Of a stretch of DNA of 45,515 nt, positions 6,936 through 15,641 are shown piece after piece (position 1 is the stretch's first letter; each line of letters begins with the position of its first letter). The notes under the pieces are model-generated. The model searched no databases. It was not told the DNA's origin and saw only the letters and a program-made list of their open reading frames with translations. This stretch comes from Acidobacteriota bacterium (GTDB lineage: Bacteria; Acidobacteriota; Terriglobia; Terriglobales; Acidobacteriaceae): positions 1-45,515 of the forward strand of contig JABDBE010000020.1 in assembly GCA_013288805.1 (NCBI GenBank). Direction: 5' to 3'. Position numbers and translations under genes: made by a program.

Positions 6936-7664
6936 CTAGCTAGATGGTCCGGGTTTGATCTCGACTGCTTTGTTGTCGTGGTAGGTGATGCTGAGAGGAT
7001 TGCCGCCGTTCGGATAGTTCACTGTGCGATTGCCTGGTTCGCCGGATTTTTCTGGAATCCCCAAGCCAATTGAGAAGTCTGCCTGCAGTTCGCTCATCCC
7101 CGCTTTGACCTGGTGTTTGTCGATTGCGTCCCAGATGTCGCCTGGCCAGTGTTTGTAGAGTTCGTGGGGATCCTCAATGAACAGCATGTCATCGGAGTAA
7201 AACTTGTAGTCAATCCCCTTGATTGATCCGACGGAAAAAGCGTACTTCTTGCCATCTTTTTCGAATACTGCCATCACCTGCCGCTCGCCGGGCGATTGGG
7301 GTGCGTCTGCGGTGATGACCTCTTTGATTTGCAGCTTTTCAATTGGCAGGAGCTTGCCGGCTTCCTGCGAGAAGTCTACGCGATGGCGCGGCGGATCGTA
7401 GGGATAAAATGTGTAGGCATAACCGACCTTAACCCAAACGGGCTGCTGGGTGAGTTGCTGAGCTGACTTCAGATCGTAGGGATAAAGCTTCTTCGGAGTC
7501 ACGTAATAGTCGGGATTCAGCGGGGGCGCCTGTTTCTTCGCTTCCTCGATCTGGCTCTCATGCCGTTGGTACAAGATGTAGGCGAGGCGGCAACCCGAGA
7601 CGAGGATCGCCACAATCATTACGAGTTGAAGCCTTTGTTTAAGTTCAGAACTGATCTGCATCAA
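6936..7664 (-). CDS. Membrane-anchored protein of unknown function
   Basis: The protein has 242 residues. One N-terminal hydrophobic helix (about 12-32, LQLVMIVAILVSGCRLAYIL) anchors a large hydrophilic domain that should face the periplasm. The domain has many aromatic residues (YYVTPKKLYPYDL, YAYTFYPYDPPRHRVDF) and ends with a segment like small lipoprotein/OmlA-type domains (GIGIP-like turn then TVNYPNGGNPLSITYHDNKA). I do not recognise the family. A Cys at 25 lies inside the helix but the surrounding residues do not make a convincing lipobox. It is a single gene on this strand with no clear functional neighbour. Confidence 0.7.
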   Translation of the reverse strand: MMQISSELKQRLQLVMIVAILVSGCRLAYILYQRHESQIEEAKKQAPPLNPDYYVTPKKLYPYDLKSAQQLTQQPVWVKVGYAYTFYPYDPPRHRVDFSQEAGKLLPIEKLQIKEVITADAPQSPGERQVMAVFEKDGKKYAFSVGSIKGIDYKFYSDDMLFIEDPHELYKHWPGDIWDAIDKHQVKAGMSELQADFSIGLGIPEKSGEPGNRTVNYPNGGNPLSITYHDNKAVEIKPGPSS

Positions 7665-7813
7665 GCGTAACCTTACCAGAATCTAGCCACTACCACCCCT
7701 CGGAATCAAGGTTTCGAATGTTTGCTCGAATCTGGCACTCCAAATTCTGGGTCAATGCGGTAAACTTACATATGGCGCGGCACTCTGTCCACGCCCATTT
7801 CTAGGAGAAGACC

Positions 7814-8134
7814 ATGGCTGCCGTGACGGAAGGCGAAGTTCTAAGCGCTCTGAAACAGTGCTATGACCCGGAGATTCCCGTAAACATTGTGGATCTAGGT
7901 CTGATTTATGCAGTCCGCTTTGAATCCGTCGCCGAGGATCGCCAGGATGTTTCGGTAGATCTGACGCTCACTTCTCCGGGCTGCCCGTCGCATGTCATGA
8001 TCGGCGAGCAAGTGAAGGCCAGGCTGGAGCAATTGCCCGGAATCCGCACCGCGACAGTGAATGTGGTGTGGACCCCTCCGTGGACCCCGGATCGTTTGAG
8101 CCCTGAAGCCAGAACACAATTGGGCATCGAGTAG
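7814..8134 (+). CDS. MIP18 / SufT-type Fe-S cluster assembly factor
   Basis: The protein has 106 residues and belongs to the DUF59 (MIP18/PaaD/SufT) family. Signatures are DPEIPVNIVDLGLIY at 18-32 and TSPGCP at 53-58, with the conserved Cys at 57. Such proteins help mature or deliver Fe-S clusters to target proteins. A clear GGAG ribosome binding site lies 7-9 bases upstream of the ATG. No suf genes are adjacent, so the stand-alone SufT-like role is inferred from the domain only. A short stem-loop (8165-8181) follows the gene. Confidence 0.9.
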   Translation: MAAVTEGEVLSALKQCYDPEIPVNIVDLGLIYAVRFESVAEDRQDVSVDLTLTSPGCPSHVMIGEQVKARLEQLPGIRTATVNVVWTPPWTPDRLSPEARTQLGIE

Positions 8135-8164
8135 AGAAGCGAATCTGCTGGCCTTGATCATCCC

Positions 8165-8190
8165 GCCGACTGCGCGTCGGCACAGTTTTC
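8165..8190 (+). terminator. Possible weak terminator after the Fe-S factor gene
   Basis: GCCGAC, a 5-base loop, then GTCGGC form a 6-bp hairpin followed by ACAGTTTT. The U-run is short and interrupted, so confidence is low. Confidence 0.3.
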
Positions 8191-8310
8191 CGCCATCCAA
8201 AGCCAGAGTCCTGCAGCTTTCGAAGCTGGTTGACAAAGCTTCTCATCGAAGATAAAGTTTGCCTCCGATTCATTCCCTATCCCGCAATTTTCGTGCGCAG
8301 GAGGCAGGCC

Positions 8311-9708
8311 ATGCGGAAAATGTTCAGGCAGACAATTTTCCTGGTGGTATTCTCGGCCGTGCTGCTCGGGCTGTCTCTTGATGACGCGCAGGCGTCAGGA
8401 GTAAAAACCTATCGGGGCAAGTTTTCGGACGGGGCGAAGTACCTGATCCAGGTTCCGTCGAAGTGGAATGGCACGCTGGTTTTGTACAGCCACGGATATG
8501 TGGTGCCCGGGTCGTCGAATCCGGCGGAGGATGTTGGCGATCCGATCACAGGCGGCTACCTTCTAGCCAACGGTTATGCCTTGGGCGGATCCTCTTACGC
8601 TACAACGGGCTGGGCCTTTCAGCAGGCGGTTCCCGATCAGATAAAAGTTCTGGATACGTTCAAGACTTTGGTTGGGACACCGAGCCGCACCATCGCATGG
8701 GGACATTCGTTAGGCGGCATGGTTACGGCTGGCTTAGTGCAACTTTATCCTGAACGCTTTGATGCGGCGCTCCCGATGTGCGGAGTGGTCGCGGGAAGCG
8801 TTGGCACCTGGAACCAGGCTTTGGATTCCGCTTTTGCCTTCGACGTGCTGCTGGGATCGGGCTCGGGATTGCAGTTGGTAAATATCAAAGACCCTGTGAA
8901 GAATGTCACGATCGCCGAAGAGATCCTCTCTGCCGCACAGGAGAAGGCTCAAGGAAAGGCGCGGATCGCCCTGACGGCAGCTCTCGACGACACGCCTGGC
9001 TGGTACGATCCTCTATCGCCCGAACCATCTCCCACCGATTATGCGGCACAGGAAAAGAACCAGTACCTTTGGCTTGCCAATATCGACTTTCCGTTTGCTT
9101 TCGATCTCCGCGCAGAACTCGAGGGGCGCGCGGGCGGAAATGGCTCATGGAACAATGGAATTGACTACAGGACCCAGCTCAAGAATTCCGTCGACTACGC
9201 CGAGGTTCAAGCCCTCTACCAGAAGGCCGGTCTGAGTCTGGATACAGACCTTCAGGCTTTGAGCGACGCTGCGCGGATCAAAGCCAAGCAATCAGCTCTG
9301 AATTACCTCGAACAAAATATTATCTTCAACGGAAAGATTCCCATCCCGGTCCTGACCCTGCATACCAAGGGCGATGGTCTGGTAGTGGTGGAAGACGAAA
9401 CCGCTTACAAGGATGTTGTCGACCGGGAGAACGACGGCGCACTGTTGCGTGACCTATTTGTGCATCGAGCAGGGCATTGCGAGTTTACTCCAGCGGAGAC
9501 CGTAGTCGCCTTCGGGGCGCTGATCAGCCGCTTGGATACTGGCAAGTGGCCTGCGCTCGCTGCTAACAAGCTGAACCAAGCGGCCAAGGGGCTGGGATCG
9601 AAGTTTAATGTGTTGTCGGTGGATGGGAAGAATGTCCACGTCGCGCCCGCCTATTTCAAGTTTCAGCCTGCGATTTTTTTGCGGCCGTTTGATGCAGGCA
9701 AGGACTGA
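8311..9708 (+). CDS. Secreted alpha/beta hydrolase
   Basis: The protein has 465 residues. The ATG at 8311 is chosen because AGGAGG lies 6 bases upstream and it begins a clear signal peptide (FRQTIFLVVFSAVLLGLSL, cleavage near ASG at 28-30). The nucleophile elbow is GHSLGG at 131-136 with Ser133. An HG pair (61-62) after the first beta strand could form the oxyanion hole. A C-terminal RAGHCEFTPAE segment carries the probable catalytic His, and an Asp in the preceding PVLTLHTKGDGLV strand completes the triad. The substrate is unknown; secreted esterases or peptidases of this type occur in soil bacteria. The frame is open further upstream, but that part lacks a ribosome binding site and signal-peptide logic. 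Confidence 0.85.
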   Translation: MRKMFRQTIFLVVFSAVLLGLSLDDAQASGVKTYRGKFSDGAKYLIQVPSKWNGTLVLYSHGYVVPGSSNPAEDVGDPITGGYLLANGYALGGSSYATTGWAFQQAVPDQIKVLDTFKTLVGTPSRTIAWGHSLGGMVTAGLVQLYPERFDAALPMCGVVAGSVGTWNQALDSAFAFDVLLGSGSGLQLVNIKDPVKNVTIAEEILSAAQEKAQGKARIALTAALDDTPGWYDPLSPEPSPTDYAAQEKNQYLWLANIDFPFAFDLRAELEGRAGGNGSWNNGIDYRTQLKNSVDYAEVQALYQKAGLSLDTDLQALSDAARIKAKQSALNYLEQNIIFNGKIPIPVLTLHTKGDGLVVVEDETAYKDVVDRENDGALLRDLFVHRAGHCEFTPAETVVAFGALISRLDTGKWPALAANKLNQAAKGLGSKFNVLSVDGKNVHVAPAYFKFQPAIFLRPFDAGKD

Positions 9709-10017
9709 GGATAATTCTAACTGCGAACCGATTTAGCGTGGACCGCCGGACGAACACGGGTATTCGCGCCTACACTGCTTTGCTGCCCAATTCTGTCCAA
9801 AAACTGGACAGCGAAAACACGTTGAAAATCTCTTAAGTGTCCTGATTTGAAATGGTGCCGTGCTCCCACCGCGAAATAACATTGACATCCATAACAAGCA
9901 GATTAAGAATCGTTGCCGTTGTCGCAACGAGGCCATTTCGTCATGGATAGAGATTCTTTTTGGAGAAATGTGGAGAAGAATTTGGTCCCACGAAGCTAAT
10001 TTCTAAGGAGAAAAACC
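9709..10017. other. Intergenic region without a gene (309 bases)
   Basis: No coding frame is supported. The only structured element seen is a promoter-like pair at 9882-9910 and a strong ribosome binding site (AAGGAG) just before the secreted protein at 10018. Confidence 0.6.
9882..9910 (+). promoter_or_regulatory. Putative sigma70-type promoter
   Basis: A consensus -35 box TTGACA is followed after 17 bases by AAGAAT (4 of 6 matches to the -10 consensus), about 107 bases upstream of the secreted protein start. Pattern matching only. Confidence 0.35.
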
Positions 10018-11121
10018 ATGAATACACGTTTTGCTCGCCTCAGATCAGTGGCTGGAGTTGTCTTGCTGGCTTGTATTGGCCTGGCAAGTGTCGCTTCAGC
10101 TCAGGATATTAAGGCACAGCCGAAGGGAAAGTACGTGGTGTTGCCGTCACGCCTGCGGTATGACCTGAAGGTTCCTGCGGCTTCTTTGCAAACCTGGAAT
10201 GGTTCGTTCAACTATCAGGGAACGAACTACACCTATAACATGGTCGGCACTGCGCCCTCCACAAATACGTCAACCACGGTTCAGGTGTACGTCATCCCGC
10301 TCAAGGTGGTGATCACTCCTCGAAGAGGATCGCAAACTACCTATGACCCGTCACATGTGCTCTCGAACGGAAAGACGGTGACCACCAACACAACTACATC
10401 GCCAATCTTCAACTCGAGTACAACCTACGTTCAAGGCGGAGTTAACGTGGGCACGACCCAGTATATTGACGCCTACCAACGGGCTAATTTCTGGGGCACG
10501 GTACAGAGCAATTCGAACTACCATCTGCTCTTGGGCGGACCAACCGTGCTGGCGGAACAAACTTTGAGTCCACCCTCGCGCTATGGAACGACCGGGTCGC
10601 CCTTTGGATTTAAGGCCGGGCTGGTAGACATCAACTGGTTTGATGCTGAGTTGCAGAGCATCATCAGCAAGTTCAGCCAGATTCAGCCTAATACATTCCC
10701 CATCTTCCTTACCTATGACGTTTACCTCACAGAAAGCGGGCAATGCTGCATTGGGGGATATCACAGCTCTGAAGGCAGCGTCAGCAATCCGCAGGCTTAC
10801 GCGCACGCGACTTATGTGGATCATCCTGGCGATTTCGCGCAGGATGTTTCCGCCCTGTCGCACGAAGCGGGCGAGTGGGCGGACGATCCGCTGGTAGTCA
10901 ACACCAACGGCAACAACACGCCGTGCGGAATTCTGGAGGTGGGAGATCCGCTCGAGGGCAACGCCAATTATGGCGGCTATCCGTACACTCTGAACGGGTT
11001 TACCTACAATCTGCAGGATTTGGTGACTCTGCCTTATTTCGGCGCTCCCGCGAGCACTTCGGTGAACGACTTTTTCACCTTCCAAGGCGAGTCGTTGGGC
11101 GTTTGCCAAAACGGAAGCTAG
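10018..11121 (+). CDS. Secreted protein with HExxE motif
   Basis: The protein has 367 residues with a clear signal peptide (SVAGVVLLACIGLASVASAQ, cleavage about residue 29). The mature part is rich in Thr, Asn, Ser and Gly. Near the C-terminus is SHEAGEWADDP (281-291), an HExxE metal-ligand-like helix, followed by CGILEVGDPLEG with a further Glu at 307. This resembles the metal site of zinc-peptidase-fold proteins, and the wording is also reminiscent of the exordium / phosphate-induced family, where an HE-containing helix precedes a DPLVN segment. Neither assignment is secure. Ribosome binding site AAGGAG and a strong terminator at 11142-11174 indicate a well-defined single-gene transcript. 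Confidence 0.8.
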   Translation: MNTRFARLRSVAGVVLLACIGLASVASAQDIKAQPKGKYVVLPSRLRYDLKVPAASLQTWNGSFNYQGTNYTYNMVGTAPSTNTSTTVQVYVIPLKVVITPRRGSQTTYDPSHVLSNGKTVTTNTTTSPIFNSSTTYVQGGVNVGTTQYIDAYQRANFWGTVQSNSNYHLLLGGPTVLAEQTLSPPSRYGTTGSPFGFKAGLVDINWFDAELQSIISKFSQIQPNTFPIFLTYDVYLTESGQCCIGGYHSSEGSVSNPQAYAHATYVDHPGDFAQDVSALSHEAGEWADDPLVVNTNGNNTPCGILEVGDPLEGNANYGGYPYTLNGFTYNLQDLVTLPYFGAPASTSVNDFFTFQGESLGVCQNGS

Positions 11122-11141
11122 GTTTAGGACTATTATGCCGT

Positions 11142-11174
11142 GGCCCGCTTCTCGGGAAGCGGGCCTTTCTTTTT
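11142..11174 (+). terminator. Strong Rho-independent terminator
   Basis: GGCCCGCTTC pairs perfectly with GAAGCGGGCC around a TCGG tetraloop and is followed by TTTCTTTTT. It ends the secreted HExxE protein transcript and separates it from the amidoligase cluster. Confidence 0.92.
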
Positions 11175-11272
11175 GCAGATCGGAACGTCTCAAACCCGGA
11201 TGTCCGCGCCGTCTGTCTCCACACGACCAGCGGAATCAGGTAAGATACTTCGTCGTTCGCTCTGCCCGACAA

Positions 11273-11983
11273 ATGAACCGCGAATATCACCGAGGCTATA
11301 GCCAGGAACTTCATCGCGATATGGAAGCCTTGGTCTTCGGACACGGCGGGTCGCCGCTGCTGGTGTTCCCGACCTCCATGGGCAGGTTCTTTGAATACGA
11401 AGACCGCGGCATGATCGGGGTCTTAGGGCCGAAGATTGAAAGTGGAGAGCTGCAGGTGTTTTGTCCGGACGCCGTAGACACTGAGAGTTGGTACAACAAA
11501 AGCGTTCATCCGCGCCAACGCGTGCTGCGCCATTTGCAATATGAGCGCTACATTTTGCATGAATTCCTTCCCTTCCTGCGCTGGAAGAATCAAAACCCGA
11601 GATTGGCCGTAACCGGATGCAGCTTTGGTGGCTACCATGCCGTGAACTTTGCCTTGAAGCATCCGGATGTCGTGACGCATTGTGTGAGTATGAGCGGGGC
11701 ATATGACATTCACCAGTTTTTGGACGGTTACTACGACGACGATTGCTATTTCAATTGCCCGGTCGATTACCTGCCGAAGATGAATGATGACTGGTTTCTG
11801 ACACACTGGCGGCAGATGAAGATCGTGCTGGGATCAGCAGACTGGGATATGTGTCTCGATCAGAATGTGAAGATGTCGGCGATGCTGAATGAAAAGGCAG
11901 TGCCACATTGGCTGGATGTGTACGGCGACCATTCACAGCATGATTGGCCGTTGTGGGAGAGGATGGCGGGGAAATACTTCTAG
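11273..11983 (+). CDS. Esterase-family alpha/beta hydrolase, first gene of the amidoligase cluster
   Basis: The protein has 236 residues, resembling the putative esterase (esterase D / enterochelin esterase-like) family. The nucleophile elbow is GCSFGG at 115-120 with Ser117. Candidate acid residues are Asp190/Asp192 (GSADWD) and the His is at 220 or 223 (DHSQHDW). There is no signal peptide, so it is cytoplasmic. The ATG at 11273 is preferred because an upstream in-frame ATG lies inside the preceding terminator stem. No clear ribosome binding site is seen. It is followed at 188 bases by the ATP-grasp gene on the same strand, with a hairpin element between them. A role in releasing or trimming a peptide-like product is inferred from the context. 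Confidence 0.85.
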   Translation: MNREYHRGYSQELHRDMEALVFGHGGSPLLVFPTSMGRFFEYEDRGMIGVLGPKIESGELQVFCPDAVDTESWYNKSVHPRQRVLRHLQYERYILHEFLPFLRWKNQNPRLAVTGCSFGGYHAVNFALKHPDVVTHCVSMSGAYDIHQFLDGYYDDDCYFNCPVDYLPKMNDDWFLTHWRQMKIVLGSADWDMCLDQNVKMSAMLNEKAVPHWLDVYGDHSQHDWPLWERMAGKYF

Positions 11984-12019
11984 GGTTGAGTCCTTATCGC
12001 TTAATTCGATCTCCCTGTA

Positions 12020-12111
12020 CTTGTCATCCCGAGCAAAGCGAGGGATCTCGGTTCTTCGCGCCGCCCGGAGAACCAAGATTCCTCGTCGCCTTCGCTTCTC
12101 GGAATGACAAG
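12020..12111. repeat. REP/MITE-like long imperfect hairpin
   Basis: CTTGTCATCCCGAG (12020-12033) is repeated in inverted form as CTCGGAATGACAAG (12098-12111), a 13 of 14 match. The interior also pairs (AAGCGAGG with CCTTCGCTT, and GGTTCTT with AGAACC), so the whole 92 bases can fold as one long stem. It contains no gene. Similar GTCATCCCGAG ... GGAATGACA elements are familiar as dispersed intergenic repeats in several bacterial phyla, including Acidobacteria; this is from memory. Only one copy is in the window. Confidence 0.7.
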
Positions 12112-12170
12112 CTTGTGTTTATCAATGGTTTCAAGACGTTGCAGGCAACGTCTGTACAGGAGAATTGCTA

Positions 12171-13160
12171 ATGAAGAAGATTGGAATTCTGTTTGGGATG
12201 GAGAATACTTTTCCGCCAGCTTTCGTGGAGAAAGTCAACAGCATGAAAGTCGATGGCGTAACCGCTGAGTTCGTGAAGCTGGGTGGAGTGAAGATGGCGG
12301 GCCCTAGCGGGTACCGGGTGATCGTCGACCGGATTTCGCAGGACATTCCTTTCTATCGGGCGTACTTGAAGAATGCAGTGCTGAACGGGACAATCGTGGT
12401 TAACAATCCGTTCTGGTGGACAGCCGACGATAAGTTCTTTAATTATGCGCTGGCGACCGAGCTGGGCGTAGCGATTCCGCCGACCGTTCTCCTGCCACAT
12501 AACAAACATCCTGAGGGCACGACCGACCAGTCGATGCGAAATCTGATTTATCCGCTGAACTGGGATGAGATTTTTGAGTACGTTGGCTTCCCTGCTTTTT
12601 TGAAACCGTATTCAGGCGGAGGCTGGAAGCATGTTTACAAGGTTCACTCGCCGGAGGAATTCTTCCATCACTACAATCAGACCGGCGACTTGTGCATGAC
12701 CTTGCAGCATGGCGTGGAGTTCAAGGAATATTTCCGTTGCTACGTGGTTGGGCAGGAAAAGGTGCGGATCATGTATTACGACCCGCGGGCGCCATTCCAC
12801 GAACGTTACGTGCGGAATCCGGTTCCGGCCCATGCCAAATTGCTGGAACGCGTGGAGAAGGATGCGCTGACTTTGTGCCGTGCCCTGGGGTATGACCTGA
12901 ACACGGTCGAGTTTGCGGTGGAAGATGGAATTCCTTATGCGATCGACTTTATGAATCCGGCGCCTGATGCGGAGGCCACCTCCGTGGGCCAGGAGAACTT
13001 CGAGTGGGTAGTGAATGCTGTTGCGGAAATGGCTGTAAAAAAAGCTCTTAGCGACGAGAATCCGGCGCGAGAGTTGCGCTGGGCGGCGTTTCTCGCGGGA
13101 CCTGTGCCGGTGGCTGCCCCCGAGTCGAAGCCGGCACCTCGCAAGCGGGTTCGAGCTTAA
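12171..13160 (+). CDS. ATP-grasp carboxylate-amine/thiol ligase
   Basis: The protein has 329 residues. A pre-ATP-grasp domain (1-135) includes NNPFWWTADDKFF, the position where RimK/glutathione-synthetase-like enzymes have N-x-x-x-x-x-D-K. The ATP-grasp core has FLKPYSGGG (143-151, with ATP-binding Lys145), FRCYVVGQEKVRIMYYD (189-204) and the Mg-binding segment NTVEF (244-248) plus AIDFMNP (257-263). The C-terminal 25 residues are Ala/Pro-rich and basic. Family enzymes join a carboxylate to an amine through an acylphosphate. AGGAGA 7 bases upstream fixes the ATG at 12171. It stands next to a GCS2 ligase, which points to assembly of a small amide-linked metabolite. The substrates are unknown. 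Confidence 0.9.
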   Translation: MKKIGILFGMENTFPPAFVEKVNSMKVDGVTAEFVKLGGVKMAGPSGYRVIVDRISQDIPFYRAYLKNAVLNGTIVVNNPFWWTADDKFFNYALATELGVAIPPTVLLPHNKHPEGTTDQSMRNLIYPLNWDEIFEYVGFPAFLKPYSGGGWKHVYKVHSPEEFFHHYNQTGDLCMTLQHGVEFKEYFRCYVVGQEKVRIMYYDPRAPFHERYVRNPVPAHAKLLERVEKDALTLCRALGYDLNTVEFAVEDGIPYAIDFMNPAPDAEATSVGQENFEWVVNAVAEMAVKKALSDENPARELRWAAFLAGPVPVAAPESKPAPRKRVRA

Positions 13161-13291
13161 GCTAAGGTCGAGCGTCCCATCCCCACTGGACGGGCGTCTA
13201 GCGCCATCCCTCCATCGCTTTATCCGAGCACAAACATCGGGCTTAGTTTGGGTCGGATTGTTATACTGTTTGACTGAGCTGCCCGCTGACG

Positions 13292-14434
13292 ATGCGACCT
13301 ACCTTTACTATCGGGATCGAAGAGGAATATCAGACCGTCGATCCGGTCACCCGCGACCTGCGCTCGCACATCCACACGGAAATGATGGAGCAGGGACGGA
13401 TGCGCCTGCAGGAAAGGGTGAAGGCAGAACTTCACCAGGCAGTGGTGGAGGTCGGGACTTCAGTCTGCACGAATATCAAAGAGGCCAAAGAAGAGGTGAA
13501 GAAGCTGCGCCACGATATGGTCACGCTGGCGAAGCAAAATGGGCTGCGCCTGGCCTCGGCCGCGACCCATCCTTTTGCCGATTGGCGGGTGCAGGAGATC
13601 ACGCCCGACGAGCGCTACAAGAATATTGTCGAGGACATGCAACTGGTGGCGCGCGCCAATCTGATTTTCGGGTTGCACGTTCACATCGGAGTTGAGGATC
13701 GCGAGATTGCCATCCAACTGATGAATCACGCGCGTTATTTTCTGCCGCACATCCTGGCGCTTTCGACCAATTCACCGTTCTGGCTGGGCATGAACACCGG
13801 GCTGAAGTCCTACCGCTGCAAGGTATTCGACAAATTTCCTCGCACGAATATTCCGGACTACTTTCCCAGCTGGGGCGAGTATGAGAACTTTATCAAGCTG
13901 CTGATCAAGACCAATTGCATCGACAACGCGAAAAAGATCTGGTGGGATATTCGGCCGCATCCATTCTTCAATACTTTGGAGTTCCGGGTGTGCGATATTC
14001 CGATGCGTGTCGATGAGACCATTGCGCTGGCTGCGCTCATCCAAGCGACCGTCGCAAAGCTGTACAAACTTCATTCCGCGAATCAAGGCTTCCGCCTCTA
14101 TCGGCGGGCGCTGGTGATGGAGAACAAGTGGCGTGCCTCGCGTTACGGCTTAGAAGGAAGGCTGGTTGATTTCGGCAAGCAGGAGGAAGTCCCAGCCCGC
14201 GAGTTGATTCTGGAGTATTTGGATTTCGTTGACGACGTGGTGGATGAACTGGATTCGCGCGAGGAGTTGAATTACATTCACGAGATTCTGGAAATGGGAA
14301 CCGGGGCGGACCGCCAGTTGCGCGTGTTCGAGCAGACCGGTGATCTGAAAAAGGTTGTAGACTACATCATCGAAGAGACGGAAGTGGGGTTGACGGATTC
14401 TCCGATAATCGCTTCCGCTAGAAAAGTAGGGTAA
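13292..14434 (+). CDS. GCS2-family carboxylate-amine ligase (YbdK-like)
   Basis: The protein has 380 residues and belongs to the glutamate-cysteine ligase 2 family (YbdK/EgtA-like). Signatures are GIEEEYQ at 8-14, AELHQAVVEVGT at 45-56 with Glu metal ligands, GLHVHIG at 127-133, LSTNSPFW at 157-164 and RPHPFFNTLEFR at 221-232. The fold is that of glutamine-synthetase-like amidoligases, which activate a gamma-carboxylate with ATP and couple it to an amine. It overlaps the next gene by one base (TAATG), so the two are translationally coupled. Together with the ATP-grasp gene 131 bases upstream it could supply the first and second amide bonds of a glutathione-like compound; that order is inference. 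Confidence 0.93.
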   Translation: MRPTFTIGIEEEYQTVDPVTRDLRSHIHTEMMEQGRMRLQERVKAELHQAVVEVGTSVCTNIKEAKEEVKKLRHDMVTLAKQNGLRLASAATHPFADWRVQEITPDERYKNIVEDMQLVARANLIFGLHVHIGVEDREIAIQLMNHARYFLPHILALSTNSPFWLGMNTGLKSYRCKVFDKFPRTNIPDYFPSWGEYENFIKLLIKTNCIDNAKKIWWDIRPHPFFNTLEFRVCDIPMRVDETIALAALIQATVAKLYKLHSANQGFRLYRRALVMENKWRASRYGLEGRLVDFGKQEEVPARELILEYLDFVDDVVDELDSREELNYIHEILEMGTGADRQLRVFEQTGDLKKVVDYIIEETEVGLTDSPIIASARKVG

Positions 14435-15480
14435 TGAGCGTTCCTGTTAGTCAAGCCAACCGCAATTTTAATACGATTCCATTTGATCCTGAACTCACCC
14501 CCGGAGCCCGCAACGCAGTAAGAGTTTGTTTGCGCGTGCAACCGGGAGAGAAGGTCACGGTCATCACCGACGAGGTCACCAAGGAAATCGCGGCGAGTAT
14601 GGTCCGTGAATTGGAAGCTGTCGGTGCTCCTTACCGAGCGTGGGTGCTCGAGGACTTGGCGCAGCGGCCGTTGGGCGATCTTCCCGCGGAAATCATTGAC
14701 GATCTCGAAACCAGCCAGGTCAGTATCTTTGCCGTGCAGGCGCAGGCGAACGAACTGCGTTCACGCATGCAGATGACCGACGTGGTGAATCGGCGCAGGA
14801 TTCGTCACGCGCACATGGTGAACATCAACCGGCAGATCATGCTGGAGGGAATGCGAGCCGACTTTCTCAAGGTGGACCGCATCAGCGTCAAGGTCGTCGA
14901 CATGGTCCGGAAGGCGAAGCAGGTCCGAGCCAAAACGCCGGCGGGAACCGACCTGGTTGCGGATTTGAATCCAAATTATCGCTGGGTGAAGACCAGTGGA
15001 ATCATTAGCCCGGACAAATGGGGGAACCTGCCAGGCGGAGAAGTTTTTACTACTCCAGGCGAGGTCAATGGGACATTCGTCATTGATGGCGTCGTCGGCG
15101 ATTGGCTTTGCGCCAAGTTCGGCAGTTTGCGGGAGCATCCGCTGACTATTCGGGTAAAAGGAAATCGCGTGGTCGAGGCCCACTCCACGAATCCTGACTT
15201 GGAGAAAGATTTCTGGAGCTACACTCATACCGATGAAAATAGCGATCGCGTGGGCGAATTCGCGATTGGCACGAATATTGAATTGAAGGATGTAATCGGC
15301 GAGATTCTGCAGGACGAGAAATATCCCGGGGTGCACATCGCGTTTGGCAATCCTTACGGCGCACACACCGGGGCGGAGTGGTACTCGTCGACTCACATCG
15401 ATGTTGTAGGCCGAAAGTTCGATATTTGGGTCGACGAAGAACAGATCATGCACGATGGGAAGTTCTTGATCGAAGCGTGA
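14434..15480 (+). CDS. M29 / NicX-like metallohydrolase
   Basis: The protein has 348 residues and resembles the aminopeptidase M29 family and its relative NicX (2,5-dihydroxypyridine dioxygenase). Expected metal-ligand motifs are present: GGEVFTTP (201-208, Glu203), GEFAIGTN (274-281, Glu275), HIAFG (301-305), SSTHIDVV (318-325, with His321 and Asp323) and a late MHDG (339-342). The start codon shares one base with the stop of the GCS2 gene, which indicates coupled expression at similar amounts. In this setting it may cleave or recycle the peptide-like product made by the ligases. A classical leucyl aminopeptidase role is equally possible from sequence alone. Confidence 0.85.
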   Translation: MSVPVSQANRNFNTIPFDPELTPGARNAVRVCLRVQPGEKVTVITDEVTKEIAASMVRELEAVGAPYRAWVLEDLAQRPLGDLPAEIIDDLETSQVSIFAVQAQANELRSRMQMTDVVNRRRIRHAHMVNINRQIMLEGMRADFLKVDRISVKVVDMVRKAKQVRAKTPAGTDLVADLNPNYRWVKTSGIISPDKWGNLPGGEVFTTPGEVNGTFVIDGVVGDWLCAKFGSLREHPLTIRVKGNRVVEAHSTNPDLEKDFWSYTHTDENSDRVGEFAIGTNIELKDVIGEILQDEKYPGVHIAFGNPYGAHTGAEWYSSTHIDVVGRKFDIWVDEEQIMHDGKFLIEA

Positions 15481-15641
15481 TGTGGCAGAAGCCTTGAGCC
15501 CAGGCTCGCACAGTGCAATTCGTTGCATCCCCACAAAGATATTTTCAAGGCTTCGAGTTGAACGTATCATGGTGCTCGTCCGAAGGTTCAGAAGCCGCCC
15601 GGCTGCTCTTCGGCGAATGCAATGCTTCGCGGAGGACTTCG

